The notes under the pieces: generated by a model | What the model was told of the DNA's origin: nothing | The model's database searches: none | The model's input: the letters and a program-made list of their open reading frames with translations, nothing else | In this document: one piece after another, positions 8,031-16,282 of the stretch | How positions within the stretch are numbered: position 1 is the first letter of the stretch | Layout of the letters: each line of letters opens with the position of its first letter | Translations under genes and position numbers: made by a program | Assembly: GCA_964486935.1 (NCBI GenBank) | Contig: CAZAPG010000009.1 | Location: 112,211 to 176,210, forward strand | DNA: 64,000 nt | Direction of reading: 5' to 3' | Source: CAZAPG01 sp964486935 | Lineage (GTDB): Bacteria > Chloroflexota > Anaerolineae > 4572-78 > J111

Positions 8031-8945
8031 ATGTTCTTGCCACTGGTTTATCACCCAAACTACGTTAGCCCCCTGCCGCCGGAGCATCGCTTCCCAATGC
8101 CCAAGTTTGGCAAAATTTACGAGATTTTGCTGCGCGAAGGTATAGCCACGCCAGAGCAATTTCAGCGCCCGCAAGTAGCCCCGGCCAGTTGGCTTGAGCT
8201 GGCCCACGCGGCCCATTACGTGCTGAATTTTTGCACCGGCAGAATCGATGCCAAAGCCTTGCGCCGTATTGGCCTGCCCTGGAGCGCGGCGCTGGTCAAA
8301 CGCAGCCGCGCTGCGGTGGGCGGCACGGTGCTAACCGCCCAACTGGCCCTGCAACACGGGCTGGCCTGCAACACCGCCGGCGGCACCCATCACGCCTTTT
8401 TTGATTATGGCTCCGGCTTTTGCATTTTTAACGATTTGGCCGTGTCTGCCCGCATGGTGCAGCAAATGGGGCTGGCCCGCAAAATTTTAATTGTTGATTT
8501 AGACGTGCATCAGGGCGATGGCACCGCGCTGATTTTTCAAAACGACTCGTCGGTTTTTACCTTTTCGGTGCATTGTGAAAAAAACTTTCCATTCAGAAAA
8601 CAGCAAAGCGATTTGGACGTGGCCCTGCCCGAAGGCGTGGAAGATGAGGCTTATCTCAAAATAGTGGCCCAACATCTGCCAGATTTGCTAACCGGCTTCA
8701 AGCCCGATCTGGTGCTGTATGATGCCGGCGTTGACCCTCACCACGCCGACCGGTTGGGCAAGCTGGCCTTAAGCGACGAGGGGTTGTACCGGCGCGACAA
8801 ATTGGTGCTCGAAAGCTGTTTGAGGTATGGTTATCCGGTAGCTACGGTGGTTGGCGGCGGCTACGACAGGGATGTTACCCGGCTGGCCTATCGGCATGTT
8901 CTGCTTCACCGGGCCGCCACCGAATTGTACCGCCAATATTTGTAA
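8031..8945 (+). CDS. histone deacetylase superfamily protein (AcuC/HDAC-like)
   Basis: 304 residues, a single arginase/deacetylase-fold domain. Visible catalytic parts: the tandem histidines H120-H121 in GGTHHAF, the zinc ligands D158 and H160 in DLDVHQGDGT, the third ligand D245 in GVDPHHADRLGKL, and the transition-state tyrosine Y288 in GGGYDR. All are intact, so it should be an active zinc deacylase. Bacterial members act on acetylated proteins such as acetyl-CoA synthetase, acetylpolyamines or other amides; the substrate cannot be read from sequence. A GAAGGT site precedes the ATG at 8031. No acetyltransferase or acs gene is adjacent. Confidence 0.9.
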   Translation: MFLPLVYHPNYVSPLPPEHRFPMPKFGKIYEILLREGIATPEQFQRPQVAPASWLELAHAAHYVLNFCTGRIDAKALRRIGLPWSAALVKRSRAAVGGTVLTAQLALQHGLACNTAGGTHHAFFDYGSGFCIFNDLAVSARMVQQMGLARKILIVDLDVHQGDGTALIFQNDSSVFTFSVHCEKNFPFRKQQSDLDVALPEGVEDEAYLKIVAQHLPDLLTGFKPDLVLYDAGVDPHHADRLGKLALSDEGLYRRDKLVLESCLRYGYPVATVVGGGYDRDVTRLAYRHVLLHRAATELYRQYL

Positions 8946-8950
8946 AATAG

Positions 8951-9016
8951 GTTTCAGGTTCAAAGCTTCAAGTTTGGCTTCTAAACCCGAAACCTGAAAC
9001 CCGAAACTTGAAACTT
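8951..9016. repeat. GAAACCTGAAACC-type quasi-palindromic repeat
   Basis: GTTTCAGGTT (8951-8960) pairs with AACCTGAAAC (8991-9000), and CTTCAAGTTT pairs with AAACTTGAA further in. The 17 nt AACCTGAAACCCGAAAC recurs exactly at 57461-57477, also in an intergenic region. Confidence 0.7.
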
Positions 9017-9037
9017 GTTGAAAGGAGGCAACAGCCC

Positions 9038-9967
9038 ATGGCCGAACGCAGAGACAGCATTCGGGTGCATATTGCCGGCAGAGAATATTTTGTGGTGGGT
9101 GGAGAATTTCAGGACATGCTGGCCGCCATCAAACAAATCAACGGGCGGCGCTTTGTTAGCGAGCTAAAAGCCTGGCAATTGCCGGGGGCGCTGGAGCAGA
9201 TTCAGAATCAGCTTGATATTAGCGGCTATCAACTGGAAGGGGGCAAACCCCTGGATGAGCCGGCGCAAACAGCACAACCGGCTCAAGCCAGCTTCGGCAG
9301 CGACCGCATTCGCGTGACCCTTCAGGGGCATGAACTGGCCGTGACTGGCGGGTCATTTAAGGACATGCTGGAAGCGGTCAAAGCTATTCCGGGCCGCCGT
9401 TACGATGGCGAGCGTAAAATTTGGGAACTGCCCGGCGAGGCGGGTATTATTCAGGGGTTGATTCAAGCCGCCGGTTTTGAGCTTGAAGGGGCAGATAAAA
9501 TTTCTCCCGGCTCGGTTCCGCCCTCCGAACCTCTCCGCATGTCCTCCGGCAGCGAACCGCCGCCCTACGAGCCGCCCGATTTTTTTGATGATGACGACAT
9601 CCCCCCCTACGAGCCGCCCGACTGGTGGGATGATGATAATCTGCCGCCGCCAATGGAACCCTCCACCTGGGAAGCGGACGAATGGACGGCTGCGCCCTCG
9701 CCGGAGCCGGACCTGTTTGAGCCTGCTCCCGCTTCCGCGGCCGGTGGCTCTGCCCCGCGCAGCGGCGACCAGATTCGGATTCGGGTGGGCGGGATTCCGC
9801 TGATGGTCACCGGCGGCGAATTCAAGGCGATGCTGGAAGTTATCAAAAAAATTCCTGGCCGCCGGTTTGACAGCCAGGATAAAACCTGGGACATTCCCGA
9901 AGATATCAGCATCGACTCGGTGCAGCAGGCGGTCAATGCCGCCGGCTTTGTGCTAAAACGGGGCTAA
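9038..9967 (+). CDS. protein with three HARP-like repeat modules
   Basis: 309 residues from the ATG behind a GAAAGGAGG site (9020-9028). It has three copies of a module of about 60 residues, at roughly 4-68, 88-152 and 246-309. Each reads as a beta hairpin (IRVHIAGREYFVVGG; IRVTLQGHELAVTGG; IRIRVGGIPLMVTGG), a helix with F(Q/K)(D/A)ML..(I/V)K.I, then G-R-R-(F/Y)-x5-K-x-W-x-(L/I)-P. The last signature, IPGRR then KxWxxP, is that of HARP/SMARCAL1-type domains usually attached to SNF2 helicases, where they bind branched or single-stranded DNA. Here there is no helicase. Between modules 2 and 3 lies an 85-residue linker rich in Pro, Asp, Glu and Trp, with the near-repeat IPPYEPPDWWDDD. Function is inferred only: a stand-alone nucleic-acid-binding protein. 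Confidence 0.7.
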   Translation: MAERRDSIRVHIAGREYFVVGGEFQDMLAAIKQINGRRFVSELKAWQLPGALEQIQNQLDISGYQLEGGKPLDEPAQTAQPAQASFGSDRIRVTLQGHELAVTGGSFKDMLEAVKAIPGRRYDGERKIWELPGEAGIIQGLIQAAGFELEGADKISPGSVPPSEPLRMSSGSEPPPYEPPDFFDDDDIPPYEPPDWWDDDNLPPPMEPSTWEADEWTAAPSPEPDLFEPAPASAAGGSAPRSGDQIRIRVGGIPLMVTGGEFKAMLEVIKKIPGRRFDSQDKTWDIPEDISIDSVQQAVNAAGFVLKRG

Positions 9968-9985
9968 AAAGAGGTGGTTGTAAAA

Positions 9986-10906
9986 TCAAACCGCCCGGCG
10001 GGCCGAGATAGCCAGCGCCTGAGCCTGCGCTTCGGCGTGGTAGCTGCTGCGAACCAGGGGCGCGCTTTCTACCCATTTAAAGCCGATGCTTAACGCCATC
10101 TGTTTATATTCCTTAAATTCATCCGGGTGAACGTAGCGATACACCGGCAGGTGCAGCGGCGTGGGGCGCAAATACTGGCCGATGGTCAAAATGTCAACGT
10201 TGTGCTCCCGCAGGTCGCGCATCACCTGGATGACTTCCTCTTTGGTTTCGCCCAACCCCACCATAATGCCGGTTTTGGTCACGGCGTTGGGGTCCAACTC
10301 TTTGGCGCCCAAAAGCACTCGCAGGGTTTGCCGGTAATTGGCCTGGGGGCGAACCGTGCGGTAGAGGCGGGGCACGGTTTCGGTGTTGTGGTTGAGAATT
10401 TCGGGGCGGGCATCCATAACTTCTTTGAGCGCGGCGCGGTCGCCCTTAAAGTCGGGAATCAGCACCTCGATGGTGCAGGTGGGCAACCGTTTGCGAATTT
10501 CGCGGATGGTGTTGGCAAAAATGTGCGCCCCGCCGTTGCGTAACTCATCCCGGTTCACCGAGGTCAGCACGCAGTGGCTCAAGCCCAAAATGGCTACGCT
10601 TTCGGCCACGCGGCGCGGCTCGTCCTCGTCCAGGGCGGCGGGGCGCCCGGTTTTAATGTGGCAAAAACCGCAGGAGCGGGTGCAGGTGTCGCCCATTAAT
10701 AAAAAGGTGGCCGACCCCCGCCCCCAACATTCGCCGATGTTGGGGCACATGGCCTCTTCGCAAACGGTGTGCAGCCCGTGGGCGCGCATCAGTTTTTTTA
10801 CGTGGGTGTAATTTTCGCCGGAGGGGAGCCGAACTTTTAGCCAATCGGGTTTTCGTTTGGGCAGTTCATTTTCCACGGCAATACTATCGGGGTGAATCAG
10901 GTTCAT
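9986..10906 (-). CDS. lipA: lipoyl synthase
   Basis: 306 residues. Radical-SAM enzyme that inserts two sulfurs into octanoyl-lipoyl domains of 2-oxoacid dehydrogenases and the glycine cleavage system. The auxiliary-cluster cysteines are C49, C54 and C60 in CEEAMCPNIGEC. The radical-SAM CxxxCxxC is C75, C79 and C82 in CTRSCGFC. The C-terminal RSSYHAE motif supplies the serine ligand of the auxiliary cluster. All are intact. lipB or lplA is not next to it. It is transcribed alone, convergent with the HARP-like gene. Confidence 0.96.
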   Translation of the reverse strand: MNLIHPDSIAVENELPKRKPDWLKVRLPSGENYTHVKKLMRAHGLHTVCEEAMCPNIGECWGRGSATFLLMGDTCTRSCGFCHIKTGRPAALDEDEPRRVAESVAILGLSHCVLTSVNRDELRNGGAHIFANTIREIRKRLPTCTIEVLIPDFKGDRAALKEVMDARPEILNHNTETVPRLYRTVRPQANYRQTLRVLLGAKELDPNAVTKTGIMVGLGETKEEVIQVMRDLREHNVDILTIGQYLRPTPLHLPVYRYVHPDEFKEYKQMALSIGFKWVESAPLVRSSYHAEAQAQALAISARRAV

Positions 10907-10921
10907 TGAAATCTGTATCCT

Positions 10922-11000
10922 TATTTTTTGTAATTGGTAATTTGTAAATGGTAATTGGGCATTATATTCAACTTAATATTTACCAATTACTAATTACCAA
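10922..11000. repeat. AT-rich quasi-palindrome of GGTAATTGG units
   Basis: Direct GGTAATT units on the left are mirrored by AATTACC units on the right; GTAATTGGTAA (10930-10940) pairs perfectly with TTACCAATTAC (10980-10990). It runs into the last codons of the next minus-strand gene. Confidence 0.6.
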
Positions 11001-11700
11001 CCTCTAACTCGGCCAGGGCTTCTTCTAAAAACCAGGTCACTTCGTTGACGCGCGGCAGGGCCACTTCTAGCTGGTCGAGCGCGCTGTCTAAAATTTGGAG
11101 CAGCGGTTCGTTGTGGCCGCTGCCCGCCCGAACCCGCGCCAGCCGCAGCCGGCGAATGGCCTCGTTGAGGTTGGGCTGGCCGTAAAGCTGGTCAACCGCG
11201 CTGTAAATCAGGTCGGTCAGGCTGTCGGGCAGAGGGTCCAGCCGGGCGGCTGCTTCGCCGGCCTGTTTGGGGCCGGAGAAGGTACGCTGGCTCACCGGCC
11301 CGGCTTCCTTGCTCCAGGCGTCGCCATAGCTGGCTTTCATGCCATCAAAATTGCCGTTAAAGTAAACGTAAACGTGCTGATTCCACAGCACCGTGTTGAC
11401 GGCGTCGTACACTTGGTCGGGGTCGGGGCTGTGGGCAATCAACTTGCCGTGCAGCGGTTCAAAATCCTCATCCTCTTCCGGCGAAATGATAAAGGCCAGC
11501 CACTCGTTGGGGAAAATTCTGGCAATCTCCTCAATCAGGGGCAGTCGCTCAAGCTCAGTCATGGTGTTGTAGGGACAACCGCAGTCGCAATCGCCGCCGC
11601 ACTGGCCGGGCGCGCGGCAGGCCGTGCGCTTGGTAAACGGCTCGGCGTACCAGTTTTCGGGCAAGGACAGCCGCCCCCTCCCGTTTTCTTCCCCGGACAT
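10990..11700 (-). CDS. uncharacterised protein with Cys-rich N-terminal cluster
   Basis: About 236 residues from the ATG at 11700. Near residues 27-42 a cysteine cluster CRAPGQCGGDCDCGCPY could bind metal. A central segment FPNEWLAFIISPEEDEDFEPLHGKL with WLAFI, then LIAHSPDPDQVYDAVN, looks like the short DUF5678-type alpha/beta unit found in many solo proteins. The last 100 residues are helical and polar (LTDLIYSAVDQLYGQPNLNEAIRRLRLARVR). The start is uncertain. The ATG has no clear ribosome site, while a GTG at 11760 preceded by GGAAG would add 20 residues; anything further upstream runs into a dispersed repeat. I do not recognise the gene. Confidence 0.6.
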   Translation of the reverse strand: MSGEENGRGRLSLPENWYAEPFTKRTACRAPGQCGGDCDCGCPYNTMTELERLPLIEEIARIFPNEWLAFIISPEEDEDFEPLHGKLIAHSPDPDQVYDAVNTVLWNQHVYVYFNGNFDGMKASYGDAWSKEAGPVSQRTFSGPKQAGEAAARLDPLPDSLTDLIYSAVDQLYGQPNLNEAIRRLRLARVRAGSGHNEPLLQILDSALDQLEVALPRVNEVTWFLEEALAELEVGN

Positions 11701-11815
11701 GCCGGTTTGCAGAGGAATGACATTATTGGCGTCAAAAAAATTAGATGTCAAACGTTTCACCTTGCTTCCAAATTTGGCAGTTATTATACGCCCTGGTTGA
11801 ATAAAAATCAACAAA

Positions 11816-11846
11816 CCCAAATTTGGGACAGACCCAAATTTGGGCG
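11816..11846. repeat. dispersed palindromic repeat family A
   Basis: Two CCCAAATTTGGG palindromes flank GACAGA, forming CCCAAATTTGGGACAGACCC plus a second half. It matches the units at 3090-3188 and 35317-35353. Confidence 0.75.
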
Positions 11847-11914
11847 TCGGCCTTTTTCTCAGAACGTAGCGCCGGTGGTAGAATAGAGACAAATTTTTTG
11901 AAAGGGACTCTATT

Positions 11915-13072
11915 ATGACCTATCTGGCCCGGCGCATCAGCCAATTTGGCACCACCATTTTTACCGAAATGACCAACCTGGCCAATCAGTATCAGGCGGT
12001 CAATCTGGGGCAGGGCTTTCCCGACTTTCCCGGCCCGGATTTTCTCAAGCAGGCCGCCATCCGGGCCATCGAGGGCGATATCAACCAGTACGCCCCCAGC
12101 AGCGGCCGGCCGGCGTTGCGCCAGGCTATTGCCCAAAAAATGGAGTGCTTTGCCGGCATGTCGGTTAATCCCGATACCGAGGTTGTTGTTACCTGCGGGG
12201 CCACCGAGGCTATTTTTGCCGCCGTGTTGGGGCTGGTCAACCCCGGCGACGAGGTGATTATTTTTGAGCCGTACTACGATTCTTACGTGCCGGCGGTGCA
12301 GATTGCCGGCGGCGTGCCTCGCTTTTACACCCTGCGCCCGCCCGATTGGTCAATTGACCGGGCCGAACTGGCCGGGCTGTTTAATGAAAAAACCCGGCTG
12401 ATTCTGGTCAACACGCCGCACAACCCAACCGGCAAGGTTTACGCCCAGGCAGAACTGCAACTGATTGCCGACCTGTGCCGGCAGCATAACGTTATTGCCG
12501 TAACCGACGAAGTCTATGAACATATCATTTTTGACAATTGCCGGCACATTAGCCTGGCTACCCTGCCGGGCATGGCCGAGCGAACCATTACCATCTCCAG
12601 CGCCGGTAAAACCTTTAGCATGACCGGCTGGAAAGTGGGCTGGGCCGTAGCCCGGCCAGAGCTGGTGCAGGCCGTCGCCAAAGTTCACCAGTTTACGGTT
12701 TTCAGCGGGGCCGCGCCCTTGCAAGAAGGGGTGGCCGGCGCGCTGCAAAGTTCTCTGGATTATTACGACGAGTTGGCGGCGACCTATCAGGCCAATCGCG
12801 ATTTTTTGGCCGAGGCGCTGCTGGAAGCCGGCATGACCCCCTTCACTCCCAAAGGAACCTATTTTATCATGGTCGATATCAGCCAGCTTGGTTTTGCCAG
12901 TGATGTTGAATTTTGCCGTCATTTAACCACCCAGGTGGGCGTTGCCGCCATTCCGCCCAGCGCCTTTTACCACAACCCCGCCGATGGCGCAACGCTGGCC
13001 CGTTTTGCCTTTTGTAAAACTCGCCAGGCGCTAGAAGAGGCCGCCCGCCGATTAGTCAAACTAAAAAGCTAA
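11915..13072 (+). CDS. PLP-dependent aminotransferase, class I/II
   Basis: 385 residues, fold-type I aminotransferase. Motifs: LGQGFPDFPGP at 31-41 (substrate lid), PHNPTGKV around N170, D198 and Y201 (cofactor pyridine and phenol contacts) in VTDEVYEHI, and the Schiff-base lysine K232 in SSAGKTFSMTGWKVGW. The combination NLGQGFPDF, FEPYYDSY and the FSMTGWKVGW loop is closest to the methionine/kynurenine-type aminotransferases (YbdL, KAT). Exact amino-acid specificity is not readable. It is the first of a tight run with an OsmC protein 18 bp later. ATG chosen because of its position and family start. Confidence 0.88.
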   Translation: MTYLARRISQFGTTIFTEMTNLANQYQAVNLGQGFPDFPGPDFLKQAAIRAIEGDINQYAPSSGRPALRQAIAQKMECFAGMSVNPDTEVVVTCGATEAIFAAVLGLVNPGDEVIIFEPYYDSYVPAVQIAGGVPRFYTLRPPDWSIDRAELAGLFNEKTRLILVNTPHNPTGKVYAQAELQLIADLCRQHNVIAVTDEVYEHIIFDNCRHISLATLPGMAERTITISSAGKTFSMTGWKVGWAVARPELVQAVAKVHQFTVFSGAAPLQEGVAGALQSSLDYYDELAATYQANRDFLAEALLEAGMTPFTPKGTYFIMVDISQLGFASDVEFCRHLTTQVGVAAIPPSAFYHNPADGATLARFAFCKTRQALEEAARRLVKLKS

Positions 13073-13090
13073 ACGCAAAGGAATAAACAA

Positions 13091-13492
13091 ATGAGAAGTA
13101 TCCAAATATCCGCCCATTGGACCGGCGAAGCCCTGAATTTTGCCGGAACTGACACGCGGGGCAACGAAGTTCTCATGGGCAAAAGCGCGTTATCCCCCAG
13201 CCAGATGCTGTTGCTGGGGCTGGCCGGCTGCACCGGTATGGATGTCGTCAGCATTTTGCAGAAGAAACGCCAGCAAGTGACCGGCGTTGAGGTACAGGTA
13301 ACGGCCCAACAACCCGATGATTACCCTCGCCCCTATCAGGTTATTGAAATTGCCTTTAATATTCAGGGCAAAGATATTGACCCGGCGGCGGTGGCCCGCG
13401 CTATCGAGTTATCTGAAACAAAATATTGCGTGGCGGGCCAAACGCTGCAAAACCGGGTTGAAATAAAAACATCCTTTACCGTTTCCGGGTAA
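13091..13492 (+). CDS. OsmC/Ohr family protein
   Basis: 133 residues, the usual length. Both redox cysteines are present, C47 in LAGCTGMDVVSIL and C113 in TKYCVAGQTL. The GNEVLMGKSALSPSQML segment is typical of the YhfA/OsmC-like branch. Family members reduce organic hydroperoxides using a Cys pair, or play related roles. It lies 18 bp behind the aminotransferase and 9 bp ahead of a small membrane protein, so all are probably co-transcribed. Confidence 0.88.
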   Translation: MRSIQISAHWTGEALNFAGTDTRGNEVLMGKSALSPSQMLLLGLAGCTGMDVVSILQKKRQQVTGVEVQVTAQQPDDYPRPYQVIEIAFNIQGKDIDPAAVARAIELSETKYCVAGQTLQNRVEIKTSFTVSG

Positions 13493-13501
13493 CACCCGTT
13501 T

Positions 13502-13882
13502 ATGGGGCAAAAGCTGTCAACCTCTAAACAAATTGGCGGAACCGTTGGGCTATATTTGCTGTGGCTGCTGCTGGCTGTGCTGTGGGCTGTGGTTGCCTTT
13601 CAGGTTCAAACCACGCTGTTGTACCTTGGTCTGGTGGTTGTCCAAACCCCAGAAATTCGGCCAACCGGCTGGAACACCGCGACCATCTCCGGCATCAACC
13701 GCTGCACTTTTCTGGTTTTGGGCGCGCTCTGGCTGGGGGTTGTGGTGTTTACCGAAAGGTATTTGCGCGAAGGTCTTGAGCAAAACCGGTTGTTTGCTTA
13801 CGCCGGACGCCTGGCCGTGATTGCCGGCCTCAGTTATGGCCTTGGCGCCGGGTTGCTCTGGCTGTTAAGCTGGCTGTATTAA
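13502..13882 (+). CDS. small membrane protein, three TM helices
   Basis: 126 residues with three hydrophobic helices at about 12-40, 62-83 and 98-125, and a short soluble link TPEIRPTGWNTATISG between the first two. No known motif. It lies between osmC and the uracil-DNA glycosylase gene (2 bp gap), so it is part of the same transcription unit. Function unknown. Confidence 0.65.
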   Translation: MGQKLSTSKQIGGTVGLYLLWLLLAVLWAVVAFQVQTTLLYLGLVVVQTPEIRPTGWNTATISGINRCTFLVLGALWLGVVVFTERYLREGLEQNRLFAYAGRLAVIAGLSYGLGAGLLWLLSWLY

Positions 13883-13884
13883 AA

Positions 13885-14538
13885 GTGGGGTTTGCCGACA
13901 TCCATTTTCAAGCCGACCGCCACAGCCAACTGGATACGCTGCACGCCGCTTTAAGCCGCTGCCGCAAATGCGCCAGGGCCGGCTACTTTATTGGCAGCGC
14001 CCCCATATTTTCCGGCCCGGCCTCGGCGCGGGTGATGCTGGTGGGGCAGGCGCCGGCCAAAGTAGAAACCGGCGAGGAAGGCGTCCCCTTTGGCCCGCGC
14101 CGGGGCGGGCGGCGCTCGCTGCTGTGGGATTGGCTGGAGCAGGCCGGCTGGCCTGAAGATGAATTTCGGGCGCATCACTACCTGTCGGCCATTACCAAAT
14201 GCTACCCCGGCAAAAGCCGCAGCGGGCGCGGCGACCGCGTGCCCACCGCCGCCGAGCGCGAACTGTGCCGCCCCTGGCGAGAGCAGGAGCAGGCCATCAT
14301 CCGGCCCAAAATTATCATTCCCGTTGGCCGGGTCGCCATCGAGCAGTATTTGCCCCAACTAAAAGGCCAACCGCTAGAGACATTTATTGGCCGCGTGTTT
14401 GAGCAAGACTCGATTTACCTGACGCCGCTGCCCCATCCCTCGGGCGTGAGCCGCTGGTTGAACGCGCCGGAGAATCGGGCCAGGGTAGACGCGGCGCTGG
14501 AAAAGTTGAGGGGGTTGAGGCAGGCGTTGAAGATTTGA
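13885..14538 (+). CDS. uracil-DNA glycosylase superfamily, iron-sulfur type
   Basis: 217 residues with GTG start directly behind the previous stop. Motif 1 is GQAPAKVETGEEGVPF (from residue 54) and the motif with catalytic-site His is LPHPSGVSRW (H184). Four cysteines, C26 and C29 (CRKC), C106 (ITKCYPG) and C128 (ELCRPW), match the 4Fe-4S ligands of family 4/5 glycosylases. It removes uracil or deaminated bases at the start of base excision repair. The substitution pattern in motif 1 (GQAPA rather than GEAPG) and the SRSGRGDR loop suggest a variant subfamily. Confidence 0.85.
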   Translation: MGFADIHFQADRHSQLDTLHAALSRCRKCARAGYFIGSAPIFSGPASARVMLVGQAPAKVETGEEGVPFGPRRGGRRSLLWDWLEQAGWPEDEFRAHHYLSAITKCYPGKSRSGRGDRVPTAAERELCRPWREQEQAIIRPKIIIPVGRVAIEQYLPQLKGQPLETFIGRVFEQDSIYLTPLPHPSGVSRWLNAPENRARVDAALEKLRGLRQALKI

Positions 14539-14572
14539 TGCGTGATAATTGCAGTTGTCTTTCACGCTTCGG

Positions 14573-14673
14573 CTCAATGAAGAGTTCAAAGGTTTCAAAA
14601 ACCTTTGAGGTCTGGAGTAGCTGGCCCAATGAAAACCTCAAAAGTTTCAAAAACCTTTGAGGTCTGGAGTAAC
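14573..14673. repeat. tandem pair of palindromic repeat family B
   Basis: Two copies of a unit of about 50 bp (14573-14622 and 14624-14673), each with an AATGAA lead, a hairpin of CAAAGGTTT against AAACCTTTG type, and the tail GAGGTCTGGAGTA. A third copy is at 57945-57996. The pair lies directly upstream of the ribosome binding site of the leucyl aminopeptidase gene. Confidence 0.85.
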
Positions 14674-14689
14674 TGAAAAGGAGAATCTT

Positions 14690-16222
14690 ATGGATGTAAA
14701 AGTTCAACAAGGTGGAATTCAAAGCGTAGAAGCCGACGCCATCATTGTCAACCTGTTCAAAGGCGTTACCGAACCTGCCGGCGCTACCGGCGCGGTCAAC
14801 CGGGCGCTGGATGGGGCTATTGTTGACCTGATTGGCGGCGGCGACTTTAAAGGCAAGCTGGGCGAAACAGCCGTGCTGTACCCGCGAGGGGCCATCCCGG
14901 CCCGGCGGGTAATTGTGGTGGGACTGGGCGAGTCTGACAAATTTAATCTGGAGGCAGTGCGCGAGGCGTCCGGCGCGGCCATCCAGCGCGCCAGAAGCCT
15001 GGGCGCGGCCAATGTGGCTACAATTGTGCATGGCGGCGGCATCGGCGGGCTGGATGTGGCCGGGGCGGCCCAGGCCGTGGTTGAAGCCAGCCTGCTGGCG
15101 CTCTACAGGTACGATGCGCTGCGCACCCAAAAGAAAGAGGATGAGCCGGAGGGGCAGGTCGACTTGTTGACCCTGGTGGAGTTTGACGAGTCAAAAATTG
15201 AGCAACTGGCGGCCGGGGCGCGGGTGGGGCAGGCCATAGCCGCCGGGGTGTATCAGGCCCGCACGCTGGTCAACCAGCCCAGCAACTACGCTACGCCCGG
15301 CGCGATTGCCCAGGCCGCCCAAACCATGTGCCAGGAAGTTGGCCTTTCCTGCCAAATTTTGGATGAAACCCAGATGCGGGAGCAAAAAATGGGCGCGCTG
15401 CTGGCCGTTACCCAGGGCGCAACCCAGCCGGCCAAATTTATTATTATGGAGCACAAACCGGCCAACCCCGCCAACAAAACAGCCGGGCCGGTGGTGCTGG
15501 TCGGCAAGGGCGTGGCTTTTGATACGGGCGGCTACTCGCTCAAATCCGGCGAGGGAATGGTTGGCATGAAAGGCGATATGGGCGGCGCGGCAGCGGTGAT
15601 TGGCGCGATGCGGGCGGCAGGTCAGCTTGGCCTGCCGCTGCACGTGGTCGGGCTGGTTCCTACGGTAGAAAACGTGATTAGCGCCGACTCCTACAAACCC
15701 AACGATGTTTTTACCGCCAAAAACGGCGTCACCATCGAGATTATCAGCACTGACGCCGAAGGCCGCCTGATTTTGGCCGACGCGCTGTGCTACGCCGACA
15801 CGCTCAACCCCGCCGTCGTGATTGATGTGGCTACGCTGACCGGTGGAAAAATGATAGCCCTGGGCAATCGCACCAATGCCCTGTTTTGTAATAATGACTC
15901 GTTAAGCGAGGCGCTGCTGGCGGCGGGGCAAAAATGTGGCGAACCGCTGTGGCGCATGCCGCTTGACCCAGCCTACGACCGGCAGCTTAAAAGCGAGGTG
16001 GCCGATATCAAGAATACCGGCGGGCGCATGGCCTCGGCGGTGACGGCGGCGCGCTTTTTGGCCTATTTTGTGGGCGAGTGGCCCTGGGCGCACATAGATA
16101 TGGCCGGCAGCGAGTTTTACAGCAACGGCCCGGAGCAAACCCCGCGCAGTTACCTGACCAAAGGCGGCACGGGCATCCCTCTGCGCACGCTGGTGGAGTA
16201 TCTGCGGGGCTGGGGAGCGTGA
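14690..16222 (+). CDS. pepA: leucyl aminopeptidase, M17 family
   Basis: 510 residues from the ATG behind AAAAGGAGA. N-terminal macro-like domain to about residue 165, then the M17 catalytic domain. The two-zinc site residues are all visible: K273 and D278 in VGKGVAFDTGG, D296 in KGDMGGA, D355 and E357 with R359 in STDAEGRL; K285 (SLKSG) is the other catalytic lysine. Cytosolic enzyme that releases N-terminal residues from peptides; some homologues also bind DNA. Tandem palindromic repeats sit in its leader. It is convergent with fabH. Confidence 0.95.
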   Translation: MDVKVQQGGIQSVEADAIIVNLFKGVTEPAGATGAVNRALDGAIVDLIGGGDFKGKLGETAVLYPRGAIPARRVIVVGLGESDKFNLEAVREASGAAIQRARSLGAANVATIVHGGGIGGLDVAGAAQAVVEASLLALYRYDALRTQKKEDEPEGQVDLLTLVEFDESKIEQLAAGARVGQAIAAGVYQARTLVNQPSNYATPGAIAQAAQTMCQEVGLSCQILDETQMREQKMGALLAVTQGATQPAKFIIMEHKPANPANKTAGPVVLVGKGVAFDTGGYSLKSGEGMVGMKGDMGGAAAVIGAMRAAGQLGLPLHVVGLVPTVENVISADSYKPNDVFTAKNGVTIEIISTDAEGRLILADALCYADTLNPAVVIDVATLTGGKMIALGNRTNALFCNNDSLSEALLAAGQKCGEPLWRMPLDPAYDRQLKSEVADIKNTGGRMASAVTAARFLAYFVGEWPWAHIDMAGSEFYSNGPEQTPRSYLTKGGTGIPLRTLVEYLRGWGA

Positions 16223-16282
16223 TGTTTATCCCCTCTGGTCAGCGAGTTGGAAGCTATTATTTCATCAGCGTAAAGCCCCACG

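Noticed and set aside
11700..11892. Upstream extension of the Cys-cluster protein to 11892
   Set aside because: It would read through a dispersed palindromic repeat (family A), which is intergenic at its other locations.
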